Positions 8,169 to 16,350 are shown, counted from the stretch's first letter. The stretch: 64,000 bases of DNA from Flavobacteriaceae bacterium (GCA_009926065.1 RFPP01000006.1:1-64000), one strand, 5' to 3'. The notes: generated by a model from the sequence alone, not told the origin. Numbers and translations: made by a program.

Positions 8169-9344
8169 TTAATCAGTTGGATTTTCTATCGCTTGGAATT
8201 TTGTTCTTTTACTGCCTTCGTACATTTCATACTTCACTAATCTAGCTTCAATACTCGCATTAAACAACTTGATTTTTCTTGATGGTTTAAGTCCAACAAA
8301 CTTCAAAGCCTCTAAGTTTCCTGTAATAAACCATGCATTAGTTCCAGGATAATTTTTCTTCAAAGTATCGCCAATATTCTTGTAGAATTGTTCCACCTGA
8401 ATATCCAAACGCTCGTCATAGGGAGGATTAAATACAACATGTAATTTACCTTCAGAGTTTTTTTCCGATTCAAAAAAATTCTTTTCTTGTATGGTAATAT
8501 ATTCCTCTAAATTTGCATTTTTTATATTTTCTTTGGCTTTACCTACCGCACTTGGTGCTTTATCATAACCTTTAATTGAATAATGAAATTCTCGAACTTT
8601 CTTCAATAAAGAATCTAAAATCATATCAAAAAGATCATTGTCCCAATCGTTCCATTTCTCAAATGCAAATTCTTTTCTATTAATATTTGCTGGGATATTA
8701 CATGCAATCATAGCAGCTTCAGCAAGAAAAGTTCCCGATCCACACATAGGATCCAAAAAATCACATTGACCATCCCAACCAGATAATAATAGAATTCCTG
8801 CAGCCAATACTTCATTTATGGGAGCAATATTTGTTGCTGTACGATAACCTCTTTGATGTAAAGAATTCCCAGAAGTATCCAAAGAAACTGAAACTTGATC
8901 CTTATCAATATGTATATTTATTCTTAAATCAGGGTGTGCTTTGTCAATACTTGGTCTCTGACCTGATCTCTCGCGAAATTGATCTACAATTGCATCTTTA
9001 CATTTTTGAGAAATAAACTCAGAATGATTAAAGTAAGTTGAATGAATAGTGGAATCAACCACAAAGGATTGATTGGCACTTATATATTTTGACCAATTAA
9101 CACCCTGAACTCCTTTATAAAGTTGACTATCATTAGTGGCTTTAAAAAAATAAATTGGCTTTAATATCTTCAAAGCAGTTCTCAAAGACAAATTGGCTTT
9201 ATACATAAAACCTTTATCTCCTTTAAAACTAACCATTCTAACACCCTGCTCAACTTCCTGAGCACCAAGCATTTTTAGCTCATTTGCTAGAATTTCTTCA
9301 AAACCAAAAAAGGTTTTGGCTATCATTTTAAAATTATTTTCCAT
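8169..9344 (-). CDS. THUMP-domain class I RNA methyltransferase (RlmL N-terminal type)
   Basis: A SAM-dependent methyltransferase, probably methylating N2-guanosine in 23S rRNA like the first half of E. coli RlmL. An N-terminal ferredoxin-like/THUMP region (KTFFGFEEILANELKMLGA, VDSTIHSTYF) is followed by the catalytic domain with DPMCGSGTFLAEAAM and the NPPYDERL active-site motif. I start at MENNF (9344). The longer ORF start at 9368 would lie inside the -7 element of its own promoter. The second RlmL/RlmK domain is absent. The exact target base is not determinable. Confidence 0.88.
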   Translation of the reverse strand: MENNFKMIAKTFFGFEEILANELKMLGAQEVEQGVRMVSFKGDKGFMYKANLSLRTALKILKPIYFFKATNDSQLYKGVQGVNWSKYISANQSFVVDSTIHSTYFNHSEFISQKCKDAIVDQFRERSGQRPSIDKAHPDLRINIHIDKDQVSVSLDTSGNSLHQRGYRTATNIAPINEVLAAGILLLSGWDGQCDFLDPMCGSGTFLAEAAMIACNIPANINRKEFAFEKWNDWDNDLFDMILDSLLKKVREFHYSIKGYDKAPSAVGKAKENIKNANLEEYITIQEKNFFESEKNSEGKLHVVFNPPYDERLDIQVEQFYKNIGDTLKKNYPGTNAWFITGNLEALKFVGLKPSRKIKLFNASIEARLVKYEMYEGSKRTKFQAIENPTD

Positions 9345-9365
9345 TATAAAATCAAGAATTCGTTG

Positions 9366-9373
9366 CAAAAATA
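9366..9373 (-). promoter_or_regulatory. Promoter of the THUMP methyltransferase gene
   Basis: The minus strand reads TATTTTTG, a perfect TAnnTTTG match 22 nt upstream of the chosen start. It argues for the internal Met start. Confidence 0.45.
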
Positions 9374-9376
9374 CAC

Positions 9377-9384
9377 TAAATTTG
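9377..9384 (+). promoter_or_regulatory. Promoter of class I methyltransferase gene (TAAATTTG)
   Basis: A perfect TAnnTTTG match 29 nt before the start at 9413. It is only 3 bp away from the oppositely directed -7 element, forming a compact divergent promoter pair. Confidence 0.45.
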
Positions 9385-9412
9385 CTCGACTTTAATTAAT
9401 TGAAATAAGATA

Positions 9413-10177
9413 ATGTCTGATTCAAATAAACAATTAGAACAAAATTCACCATTAAAAACCAGTAATTGGTTTGCTTCATGGTTTGATTCTCCTTATTATC
9501 ATGTTTTGTATAAAGATCGCAATGAAATGGAAGCCCAGATATTTATGGATAATATTGTTCATTACCTTAACCTTCCTCAGGATTCGAAAATATTGGATTT
9601 AGCCTGCGGAAAAGGTCGTCATTCAATATATTTAAATCAATTAGGTTTTAATGTGACTGGGGCTGATTTATCATCAAATAGTATTACCATCGCTTCACTA
9701 AATGAAAATGAAACACTCAAATTCATTGAACATGACATGCGAAAACCATTCGTTGAAAAATTCGATGCAATTTTTAATTTGTTTACCAGTTTTGGATACT
9801 TTGAAAATGAAGAAGATAATATCAATACCCTCAAAGCTATTAAAGATAGTTTAACAGAATACGGTTTTGCAGTAATTGACTTTATGAATGTACCCCACGT
9901 TTTAGCAAATTTAGTTCCTGAAGAAGTGAAAATTGTAGATGGAATAGAATTTCACATCAAAAGGTATTTTAAAGATAACTATATCTTTAAGGAAATTAAT
10001 TTTTATGACCTTGGGGAAAAATTTCATTTTATAGAAAAAGTGAGAGCATTAAATTTAGAAGAATTTGAATCAATGATGCAAAAAGCTGGAATTTTTTTAT
10101 TAGACGTTTTTGGAGATTATAAACTAAGAAAATATCACAAAATTGAAAGTGAAAGATTAATATTGATATTTAAATAA
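9413..10177 (+). CDS. Class I SAM-dependent methyltransferase
   Basis: A 254-aa small-molecule-type methyltransferase. SAM-binding motif I is KILDLACGKGRHSIYL, followed by the acidic motif II end (VTGADLSSNSI), an IEHDMRKPF segment and FDAIFNLFTSFGYF as motif IV. The WFASWFDSPYYHVLY N-terminus is typical of a subgroup common in Bacteroidota. The substrate is unknown. Its stop codon overlaps the start of the ZIP transporter gene (TAATGA), so the two are translationally coupled. Confidence 0.85.
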   Translation: MSDSNKQLEQNSPLKTSNWFASWFDSPYYHVLYKDRNEMEAQIFMDNIVHYLNLPQDSKILDLACGKGRHSIYLNQLGFNVTGADLSSNSITIASLNENETLKFIEHDMRKPFVEKFDAIFNLFTSFGYFENEEDNINTLKAIKDSLTEYGFAVIDFMNVPHVLANLVPEEVKIVDGIEFHIKRYFKDNYIFKEINFYDLGEKFHFIEKVRALNLEEFESMMQKAGIFLLDVFGDYKLRKYHKIESERLILIFK

Positions 10178-10857
10178 TGATAACTTATTTTCCATTTTTA
10201 CTACCACTATTTTCCGTATTAATCGGATATGCTTTTGCATTATTTATTAAGCCAAAAGGTAAAAAAAATCTAAAATTACTTTTAGCTTTTAGTGGTTCTT
10301 TTCTATTATCACTAACAGTAATGCATTTGCTTCCAGAGCTTTATGTGACAAATGATTCAAATATTGGTTTGTTTATTATGCTTGGAATTCTATTTCAAAT
10401 CATCTTAGAGTTTTTCTCAAAAGGAGCTGAACACGGACACGTTCACCGTCATGATAAATTACAAAAAATGCCATGGCTTTTATTTATAAGCTTGTGTATT
10501 CACGCTTTTTTAGAGGGATTTCCTGTGGGTAACCAACATAAATTGGCTTTAGGAATTGCAATTCATCATTTCCCAATTGCGATAATTTTAACGGCCTTTT
10601 TTGTAAATGCCGAATTAAACAAAAAAGCGTTGTTTTTATTCATGATTTTTTTCTCAATTATGACTCCTTTAGGAACTTTAGTCTCTGAGATTTTACCATT
10701 AATAAATAACTATTACACCGAAATAACAGCAGTAGTTATTGGTATTTTATTCCATATTTCATCTACAATTATTTTTGAAAGTAGCGAAGGACACAAATTC
10801 AATATTGCTAAAATTTCCATGATTGTACTCGGAATTGCAATTGCTTATTTTGTTTAA
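10177..10857 (+). CDS. ZIP-family metal transporter
   Basis: A 226-aa inner-membrane protein of the ZIP family (zinc, iron or manganese uptake). About eight membrane segments are visible, with a histidine-rich cytosolic loop (GAEHGHVHRHDK) after the third. The metal-site motifs of TM4 and TM5 are HAFLEGFPVG and HHFPIAI. A late HISSTIIFE segment follows. It is coupled to the upstream methyltransferase by a start/stop overlap. Metal specificity cannot be read from sequence. Confidence 0.9.
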   Translation: MITYFPFLLPLFSVLIGYAFALFIKPKGKKNLKLLLAFSGSFLLSLTVMHLLPELYVTNDSNIGLFIMLGILFQIILEFFSKGAEHGHVHRHDKLQKMPWLLFISLCIHAFLEGFPVGNQHKLALGIAIHHFPIAIILTAFFVNAELNKKALFLFMIFFSIMTPLGTLVSEILPLINNYYTEITAVVIGILFHISSTIIFESSEGHKFNIAKISMIVLGIAIAYFV

Positions 10858-10860
10858 TTT

Positions 10861-10994
10861 GGGCGTGTCCTCGTTAATACATTTCAAGGTATGATACAAT
10901 TTTTGTTAAACTCGGTCGGGCTATTCGCTTGAAGTCCTCGCCAAGTTCAGTTTTACTTGACTTGCCTGTGGGCTTTCCACTTCTATCCCTCACG
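10861..10994 (+). repeat. REP-like intergenic element, family A, copy 1
   Basis: A GC-richer island in an AT-rich gap, immediately after the ZIP gene. It starts GGGCGTGTCCTCG, has a central core AAACTCGGTCGGGCTATTCGCT and ends TATCCCTCACG. The same blocks occur in copy 2 (39896-40036). The terminal CGTG/CACG can pair, and in copy 2 the equivalent ends are CGCG/CGCG. Between the core and the 3' block lies a variable imperfect hairpin (CAAGTTCA…TTGACTTG). Non-coding. Confidence 0.8.
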
Positions 10995-11041
10995 TAAAAA
11001 AATTGCTTAAATTAACAATAGTGCTTTCCATAAAATCTTTG

Positions 11042-11049
11042 TAACTTTG
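11042..11049 (+). promoter_or_regulatory. murQ promoter (TAACTTTG)
   Basis: A perfect TAnnTTTG match 25 nt upstream of the murQ start, downstream of the REP-like element. No clear -33 element. Confidence 0.5.
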
Positions 11050-11073
11050 AACTTAAATCATTGAATACAGAAA

Positions 11074-11895
11074 ATGACCTTTGTTAAAACCACCGAACAA
11101 ACCTCAAAATACGAACATTTAGAAAAAATGTCGATTGAAGATTTGTTATACAATATCAATCAAGAAGACCAAACAGTTCCTTTGGCAGTGGAAAAAGCAT
11201 TACCACAAATATCAGAATTGGTAGCTCAAATAGTTACTAAAATGAAACTTGGAGGACGATTATTTTATATAGGCGCTGGAACCTCTGGAAGATTAGGAAT
11301 TGTTGATGCCTCAGAATGTCCGCCAACATTTGGAGTTCCATTTGATTTAGTAAATGGAATAATTGCTGGTGGCGATAAAGCCATCCGAAGAGCTGTTGAA
11401 AATGCTGAGGATAATCCAAACCAAGCGTGGATTGACCTTCAAGCAGAACATATCTCAAAAAAAGATGTGGTAATTGGAATTGCAGCTTCTGGAACAACAC
11501 CATATGTTATTGGGGGATTGAAAGCATGCAACGAAAATAATATTATTACGGGTTCTATTTCGTGTAATTCAGGAAGCCCACTTTCTAAAACTGCAAAATT
11601 TCCAATTGAAGTAATTGTAGGACCTGAATTTATTACTGGAAGCTCAAGAATGAAAGCTGGAACTGCACAAAAATTAGTCCTAAACATGATTTCAACGGCT
11701 ACAATGATTCAGTTGGGGAGAGTAAAAGGAAACAAAATGGTAGATATGCAATTGAGTAATAACAAACTTGTAGATCGAGGCGTGAAAATGATTATGGATG
11801 AAATCTCCGTAAACTATGAAAAGGGAGCTGAATTGTTGGCCAAATATGGAAGTGTTAGAAAAGCAGTGGATCATTATAAAAATGAAAATAAATAA
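11074..11895 (+). CDS. murQ: N-acetylmuramic acid 6-phosphate etherase
   Basis: Cleaves the lactyl ether of MurNAc-6-phosphate to give GlcNAc-6-phosphate during cell-wall recycling. The 273-aa protein shows the SIS fold motifs of the family: GGRLFYIGAGTSGRLGIVDASECPPTFG, GGDKAIRRAVENAEDN, GIAASGTTPYVIGGL and TGSSRMKAGTAQKLVLNMIST. Length is slightly below the usual ~300 because the C-terminal helical subdomain is short. No PTS transporter or MurNAc kinase is adjacent. The small DUF6095 gene follows 2 nt later. Confidence 0.96.
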   Translation: MTFVKTTEQTSKYEHLEKMSIEDLLYNINQEDQTVPLAVEKALPQISELVAQIVTKMKLGGRLFYIGAGTSGRLGIVDASECPPTFGVPFDLVNGIIAGGDKAIRRAVENAEDNPNQAWIDLQAEHISKKDVVIGIAASGTTPYVIGGLKACNENNIITGSISCNSGSPLSKTAKFPIEVIVGPEFITGSSRMKAGTAQKLVLNMISTATMIQLGRVKGNKMVDMQLSNNKLVDRGVKMIMDEISVNYEKGAELLAKYGSVRKAVDHYKNENK

Positions 11896-11897
11896 TT

Positions 11898-12119
11898 ATG
11901 GGTACTAATAGAGAGATTTTAAGCAAAGGTATAAAATACATTACCATTTCCCTACCCTGCTTATTCATTGGTCCAGCTGTGATTCATTTTGCTTTTATAA
12001 ATAAATTACAACCTCTATTTTATTTAATTTTAGCAATTGGAATTGGAATTTGTATTATCGCAATGATAATGCTATTTATAGGCTTAAACACAATAATGAA
12101 AAGTCTTTTTAATAAATAA
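11898..12119 (+). CDS. DUF6095-family small membrane protein
   Basis: A 73-aa protein with two membrane segments (LPCLFIGPAVIHFAFI and FYLILAIGIGICIIAMIMLFIG) and short charged termini. I recognise it as DUF6095, a small conserved family of Flavobacteriaceae found downstream of murQ. Function unknown. It is squeezed between murQ (2-nt gap) and the pentapeptide gene (start/stop overlap), which supports genuine translation and a shared operon. Confidence 0.75.
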   Translation: MGTNREILSKGIKYITISLPCLFIGPAVIHFAFINKLQPLFYLILAIGIGICIIAMIMLFIGLNTIMKSLFNK

Positions 12120-12691
12120 TGGACGCCTTAATTCACATCAATAAGACTTTTGAAAAAGTCATTTCTATAAATAGTAGAATTAATAATAGGGAGTTTGAAG
12201 GATGCGTTTTTAAGAATTGTGATTTTTCAAATAGCGATTTTTCAAACAATACCTTTATGGATTGCGAATTTTACGACTGCAATCTTTCGATGACCAAATT
12301 AAAAGGATCCGGTTTAAAAACAGTGGATTTCATCAATTGTAAATTGCTTGGAATTCAGTTCAATGAATGTGATGATTTTTTATTTAACGTGAGTTTTGAA
12401 GAATGTGTTTTGGATTATGCTTCGTTTGCCAATAAAAAAATGCTGAAAACAAATTTCCTGAATTCGTCATTAAAGGAAGTTACATTTATAGGAGCCAATT
12501 TATCCAATTCCGTGTTTGAAAATAGTAATCTAGACGGAGCCATTTTTAACGACACGCAATTGGCTGGTGCTGATTTTACCTTAGCGCAAAACTATAAGAT
12601 TGATCCAGAGTTTAATCCGATGCGAAAAGCTAAATTTTCAACCTTGGGAATTGTGGGATTATTGGATAAATATGATATTAAAATAGAATAA
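12119..12691 (+). CDS. Pentapeptide-repeat protein
   Basis: A 190-aa protein built of tandem A(D/N)LXX-type repeats forming a right-handed quadrilateral beta-helix. Examples are CDFSN SDFSN NTFMD CEFYD CNLSM in sequence, and later ANLSN SVFEN SNLDG AIFND TQLAG ADFTL. Residues 25-160 are almost entirely repeat. Such proteins can mimic DNA (quinolone resistance, Qnr) or act as scaffolds, but nothing here decides. Last gene of the murQ operon and followed at once by a REP-like element. Confidence 0.9.
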   Translation: MDALIHINKTFEKVISINSRINNREFEGCVFKNCDFSNSDFSNNTFMDCEFYDCNLSMTKLKGSGLKTVDFINCKLLGIQFNECDDFLFNVSFEECVLDYASFANKKMLKTNFLNSSLKEVTFIGANLSNSVFENSNLDGAIFNDTQLAGADFTLAQNYKIDPEFNPMRKAKFSTLGIVGLLDKYDIKIE

Positions 12692-12780
12692 CTAGCCCTG
12701 ACCTTTCGGCAGGCAGGCAGGTAGATGGGAAAATCCCGAGCTTTTAGCGAGTATTTAGAATTATAGCAGGATAAAGCTTC
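12692..12780 (-). repeat. REP-like intergenic element, family B, copy 1
   Basis: Read on the minus strand it begins AGCTTTATCCTGCTATAATTC and ends GGTCAGGGCT. The 5' arm AGC plus CCTG (split by 5 nt) pairs with the 3' arm CAGGGCT. Copy 2 at 31211-31352 has the same layout with compensatory changes. This copy carries an inserted (GGCA)3 stretch, CGGCAGGCAGGCAGGTAG. It lies between the pentapeptide gene and the next gene and is non-coding. Confidence 0.7.
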
Positions 12781-12810
12781 AAATAATAATAATAATAATA
12801 AGAAGAAGAA
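12781..12810 (+). repeat. Trinucleotide microsatellite abutting a start codon
   Basis: Six AAT units followed by about three AGA/GAA units run directly into the ATG at 12811. No other leader sequence separates the array from the start codon. Copy-number change would alter the leader of the downstream lipoprotein gene without changing its frame. Confidence 0.85.
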
Positions 12811-13185
12811 ATGAAAAAAATAATATTATTCTTTTCTCTACTGATTTTGACTTCGTGTTACGACGTAGAAAGAGAATGTAAAGATTTCAAAACAGGCAAA
12901 TTCCAGTTTGATTATGTGTTAGACGGCGTTAAGAAAACGACCCTATTTGAACGTACTGAAACAATGCAAATAGAAACCTACGAAGGTAAAACCGACACCG
13001 CAACTGTTCGCTGGGTAAATGATTGTGAGTTTATTTTACAAAAATTACATCCTAAAAATATGAAAGAAAAAAAAGCAATTAATATAAAAATTGTATCAAC
13101 TACAAAAAATTCTTATACCTTTGAATTTGGAATTATTGGCAGTGACGAAAAGCAAAAAGGAATTGCAATAAAATTAAAATCGTAA
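12811..13185 (+). CDS. Putative lipoprotein, unknown function
   Basis: A 124-aa protein with a lipoprotein signal (IILFFSLLILTSCYDVE). The mature part is a small beta-rich domain with conserved-looking WVNDCEFILQKLHPKNMKEKK and a Cys pair (CKDF, NDCEF). Homologues are widespread in flavobacteria, some, as I recall, under the misleading label DNA topoisomerase IV; nothing here supports that. The leader is the AAT/AGA microsatellite. The terC gene follows after 10 nt and may be co-transcribed. Function unknown. Confidence 0.75.
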   Translation: MKKIILFFSLLILTSCYDVERECKDFKTGKFQFDYVLDGVKKTTLFERTETMQIETYEGKTDTATVRWVNDCEFILQKLHPKNMKEKKAINIKIVSTTKNSYTFEFGIIGSDEKQKGIAIKLKS

Positions 13186-13195
13186 ACAAACCTAA

Positions 13196-13969
13196 ATGGA
13201 AGTTTTTTTAAACCCCAGTGCTTGGATAGCTTTATTAACATTAACTTTTTTAGAAATTGTTTTAGGAATTGATAATATCATTTTCATCTCTATTGCTACT
13301 GGAAAGTTACCCAAAGAAAAGAGAAAAAAAGCAACCCAAATTGGTTTATTTTTGGCGATGTTTTTACGTATAGCTATGTTAATGGGAATTTCAGTATTGA
13401 TTGCTATGAAAGAAGCTTGGTATACTATAAATTTGAATTGGTTTTCAGCTCAAATTACAGGACAAAGTTTAATATTATTATTTGGAGGATTATTTTTATT
13501 ATATAAAAGTACCAATGAAATTCGTGAAAAAATTGATGAAAAAGGCGTTGAAGAAAAACAACTTGGAAGATCTGCTGCAAAACGTTTTTCTAGAGTTTTA
13601 ATTCAGATTATGTTAATTGATTTAGTTTTTTCATTTGACAGTATTTTAACTGCAGTTGGGATGACAAATGGTGTTCCGGGTGCATTATACATAATGGTAA
13701 CTGCAGTTATAATTTCAGTTTTCATCATGATGCAATTTGCCGTGCCCGTTGGCATTTTCGTAAATAAACACCCTTCCGTTCAAATATTAGGGCTCACTTT
13801 TTTAGTTTTAATAGGTTTTATGTTGATAACTGAAGCAGCACATTTGGCAAATGCTTCCTTTTTTGGAAATCACGTAGAGGTCGTTCCAAAAGGATATCTG
13901 TATTTTGCAATTTCATTCTCACTTCTTGTAGAAGTGTTGAATATGAAAATGTCGAAGAATAAGAAATAA
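13196..13969 (+). CDS. TerC-family integral membrane protein
   Basis: A 257-aa protein with about seven to eight membrane segments. The TerC signatures are present: an acidic LTFLEIVLGIDNIIFISI early in TM1/2 and LIDLVFSFDSILTAVGM mid-protein, whose buried Asp and Glu residues probably bind metal. Members are linked to tellurite resistance and, in characterised cases, to manganese export (MeeF/Alx group). Here a manganese-homeostasis role is inference. A bidirectional terminator follows. Confidence 0.92.
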   Translation: MEVFLNPSAWIALLTLTFLEIVLGIDNIIFISIATGKLPKEKRKKATQIGLFLAMFLRIAMLMGISVLIAMKEAWYTINLNWFSAQITGQSLILLFGGLFLLYKSTNEIREKIDEKGVEEKQLGRSAAKRFSRVLIQIMLIDLVFSFDSILTAVGMTNGVPGALYIMVTAVIISVFIMMQFAVPVGIFVNKHPSVQILGLTFLVLIGFMLITEAAHLANASFFGNHVEVVPKGYLYFAISFSLLVEVLNMKMSKNKK

Positions 13970-13970
13970 C

Positions 13971-14000
13971 AAAAAAGCCACTTGAAAGTGGCTTTTTTAT
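13971..14000. terminator. Bidirectional terminator between terC and msrA
   Basis: AAAAAAGCCACTT GAA AGTGGCTTTTTT, with A and T runs on both sides, between two converging genes. Confidence 0.85.
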
Positions 14001-14014
14001 TATTTAGAAAAAAT

Positions 14015-14662
14015 TTATTTTTTGAGTTTATCTTTGAATAGCTTTCTAACTTTTTCCACTTTAGGAGTAATTACATAACTGCAATATCCTTGTGACTGAT
14101 TTTGATTGTAATAATTTTGATGGTAATCTTCTGCTTCATAAAATTTTGAGGCTTCTGAAATAACTGTTAAAATAGGCTTTCCAAAAGTATTTTCTTTCGT
14201 TAATAAAGCTATATAATCTTCAGCTATTTTCTTTTGACTTGCAATATGATAGAAAATTTCACTTCTATACTGAGTTCCAACATCATTTCCTTGACGATTT
14301 AATGTAGTAGGATCATGGGTTGCAAAAAAAACTTCCAGTAGTTCACCAAAAGATATTATTTTCGGGTCAAATATAATTTGGATTGCTTCAGCATGACCAG
14401 TATCTCCCCTACAAATATCAGAATACGTTGGACTTACTGTTGTTCCACCAATGTACCCTGAAGTCACTGATTTTACACCCTCCAATTCTAAAAATACAGC
14501 TTCGGTACACCAAAAACAACCTCCTGCAAAAGTTGCAATTTCTAATTTATCTTGAATTTCCATCGGTTTGTTGTGTTTAAAATGAGGTAAATCTTGGACT
14601 TTTTCTTTTGACTGACACGAAAAAGTTAACATCGTTAATAGAATACTGATTTTCTTTTTCAT
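14015..14662 (-). CDS. msrA: Peptide-methionine (S)-S-oxide reductase, lipoprotein form
   Basis: Repairs oxidised methionine (S-sulfoxide) in proteins. The catalytic motif GCFWC is at 48-52, followed by ESEV-equivalent TEAVFLELEGV, GYIGG and the H/D motif in GDTGHAEAIQI. The resolving Cys is in QGYCSYVITPK. The N-terminus is a lipoprotein signal (ISILLTMLTFSCQSKE), so this copy should be anchored in the envelope instead of being cytosolic. No msrB is adjacent. A consensus promoter inside a 17-bp palindrome lies upstream. Confidence 0.95.
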   Translation of the reverse strand: MKKKISILLTMLTFSCQSKEKVQDLPHFKHNKPMEIQDKLEIATFAGGCFWCTEAVFLELEGVKSVTSGYIGGTTVSPTYSDICRGDTGHAEAIQIIFDPKIISFGELLEVFFATHDPTTLNRQGNDVGTQYRSEIFYHIASQKKIAEDYIALLTKENTFGKPILTVISEASKFYEAEDYHQNYYNQNQSQGYCSYVITPKVEKVRKLFKDKLKK

Positions 14663-14692
14663 ACTTTATGTTTTTACAAATTTATTAAGTTT

Positions 14693-14709
14693 CAAATCTA
14701 ATAGATTTG
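14693..14709. promoter_or_regulatory. Perfect 17-bp palindrome with two outward -7 motifs
   Basis: CAAATCTA-A-TAGATTTG is a perfect 8+1+8 inverted repeat. Each arm is a perfect TAnnTTTG -7 element, one directed at msrA (31 nt away) and one toward the LolD-type gene. It could be a divergent promoter, an operator, or both. Confidence 0.6.
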
Positions 14710-14805
14710 CAATTAACTAAAAATTATAATTTGTGAGGTGATTTAATCTCAAGTAATTTTAAATAATAATGAAAATCTTTGTTACTTTGCGAAAACGAAA
14801 TCTAT

Positions 14806-15483
14806 ATGATAGAAGCAAGAAAAATATTCAAATATTACGACAAACTCCAAGTTTTAAAAGGGGTTGATTTGCATATTAAAAAAGGGGAAATCGTATCGAT
14901 TGTTGGATCTTCAGGAGCCGGAAAAACGACGCTACTGCAAATATTAGGAACATTAGACAAACCTAATTCTGCTGAGCCACACCAAGAAATAGATACTGAA
15001 TTGATAATTAATAGTCATAACGTTTTATCAATGAACGATAAGGAATTGTCAAAATTTAGAAATTTAAATTTGGGCTTTATCTTCCAATTTCATCAATTAT
15101 TACCAGAATTTACTGCATTGGAAAATGTATGTATTCCTGCATTTATAGCTAATAAATCAAAGCAAAAAACGGAAATGGAAGCGAAGAAATTGTTAGATTA
15201 TTTGGGACTTTCTAATAGAATTAATCACAAACCAAATGAACTATCAGGCGGTGAACAACAACGGGTAGCGGTTGCTAGAGCATTAATTAACAAGCCTTCC
15301 ATTATTTTTGCAGATGAACCTTCAGGAAATTTAGATACCGCATCTGCAGAAAATTTACACCAATTGTTTTTTAAATTACGTGATGAATTTGGTCAAACCT
15401 TTGTAATTGTTACCCACAACGAAGAATTAGCGAATATGGCAGATAGAAAATTAACTATGATTGATGGACAAATTAGTAACTAA
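14806..15483 (+). CDS. lolD: ABC transporter ATPase, LolD-like
   Basis: Nucleotide-binding subunit of the MacB/LolD class, which power lipoprotein release or efflux complexes. With the start at 14806 ([11 protein letters not shown]), Walker [10 protein letters not shown] is at 34-42, the Q-loop is in [19 protein letters not shown], the signature is [15 protein letters not shown] and Walker B is [12 protein letters not shown], which is typical of LolD/FtsE. The ORF-track start at 14779 overlaps a promoter-like TTACTTTG. No permease is next to it; LolC/E would be elsewhere. The gene symbol is tentative. Confidence 0.85.
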   Translation: MIEARKIFKYYDKLQVLKGVDLHIKKGEIVSIVGSSGAGKTTLLQILGTLDKPNSAEPHQEIDTELIINSHNVLSMNDKELSKFRNLNLGFIFQFHQLLPEFTALENVCIPAFIANKSKQKTEMEAKKLLDYLGLSNRINHKPNELSGGEQQRVAVARALINKPSIIFADEPSGNLDTASAENLHQLFFKLRDEFGQTFVIVTHNEELANMADRKLTMIDGQISN

Positions 15484-15504
15484 TTATTGGCTTCCAATTA
15501 TATA

Positions 15505-16278
15505 ATGACAACTAACGAAATCAAACTTTTTCTTGATGAAAAAGTAGAATTGTACAATAATCCTAATTTTATTGAAAGTGATCCAATTCAAATTCCACAT
15601 TTGTTTTCACAAAAAGAAGATATTGAAATTGCAGGATTTTTAAGCGCAACCATTGCTTGGGGAAATCGGAAAATGATCATCAAAAATGCTATTCGAATGA
15701 TGGATTTGATGGGAAATACACCCTATGATTTTGTGATGTCACACACTGAAAATGATTTAGAAAGACTTGATAATTTTGTTCATAGAACTTATAATAGTAT
15801 AGATTTTCGGTATTTTATTACAAGTCTTAAAAATATCTATACTAATCACAAAGGTTTAGAAGCTGTTTTTTATTATGGACAATCAATTAATGATTCAAGA
15901 GCGATGCAAACATCCATTTCAGAATTCAAAAAAGTTTTTTTCGAATTACCGCATTTAACCAGAACAGAAAAACACATTTCAGACCCTAAGGCTAATTCTG
16001 CTGCCAAAAGAATAAATATGTTTCTACGTTGGATGGTTCGAAAGGATAATAAAGGGGTCGATTTAGGTATTTGGAAATCAATATCACCATCTCAACTTTC
16101 TTGCCCTTTAGACGTTCATTCTGGAAATGTTGCTCGAAAATTAGGCCTTTTGCAAAGAACTCAAAATGATGGAAAAGCACTTTCTGAGTTAGATTCTAAC
16201 CTTAGACTTTTCGATTCTAAAGATCCGGTTAAATATGATTTTGCCCTATTTGGACTGGGAGTTTTTGAAGGATTTTAA
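15505..16278 (+). CDS. TIGR02757-family protein
   Basis: A 257-aa soluble protein I recognise as TIGR02757, common in Bacteroidota and distantly related to helix-hairpin-helix DNA glycosylases. Supporting segments are SDPIQIPHLFSQKEDIEIAGFL, TIAWGNRKMIIKNAIRMM, KRINMFLRWMVRKD and LDVHSGNVARKLGLL near the end. No catalytic lysine or iron-sulfur loop is evident. I chose the ATG at 15505. The track start at 15487 is TTG and only adds a six-residue leader. It follows the LolD-type gene closely and is probably co-transcribed. Confidence 0.82.
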   Translation: MTTNEIKLFLDEKVELYNNPNFIESDPIQIPHLFSQKEDIEIAGFLSATIAWGNRKMIIKNAIRMMDLMGNTPYDFVMSHTENDLERLDNFVHRTYNSIDFRYFITSLKNIYTNHKGLEAVFYYGQSINDSRAMQTSISEFKKVFFELPHLTRTEKHISDPKANSAAKRINMFLRWMVRKDNKGVDLGIWKSISPSQLSCPLDVHSGNVARKLGLLQRTQNDGKALSELDSNLRLFDSKDPVKYDFALFGLGVFEGF

Positions 16279-16350
16279 TTTTTAAATTCATTCGACTCGA
16301 ACATTTTAAAAAAAATATTATTATTTTAAATTTTTGGATTTATAAAAACT

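Noticed and set aside
10861-10994. Integron attC-like site or structured RNA gene
   Set aside because: The hairpin-rich element lacks the paired RYYYAAC/GTTRRRY boxes and no integrase is nearby; the presence of a second copy at 39896 fits a REP-like repeat better.
12811-13185. DNA topoisomerase IV label for the small lipoprotein
   Set aside because: The 124-aa protein has a lipobox and no topoisomerase motif; real topoisomerase subunits are at 31554-36106.
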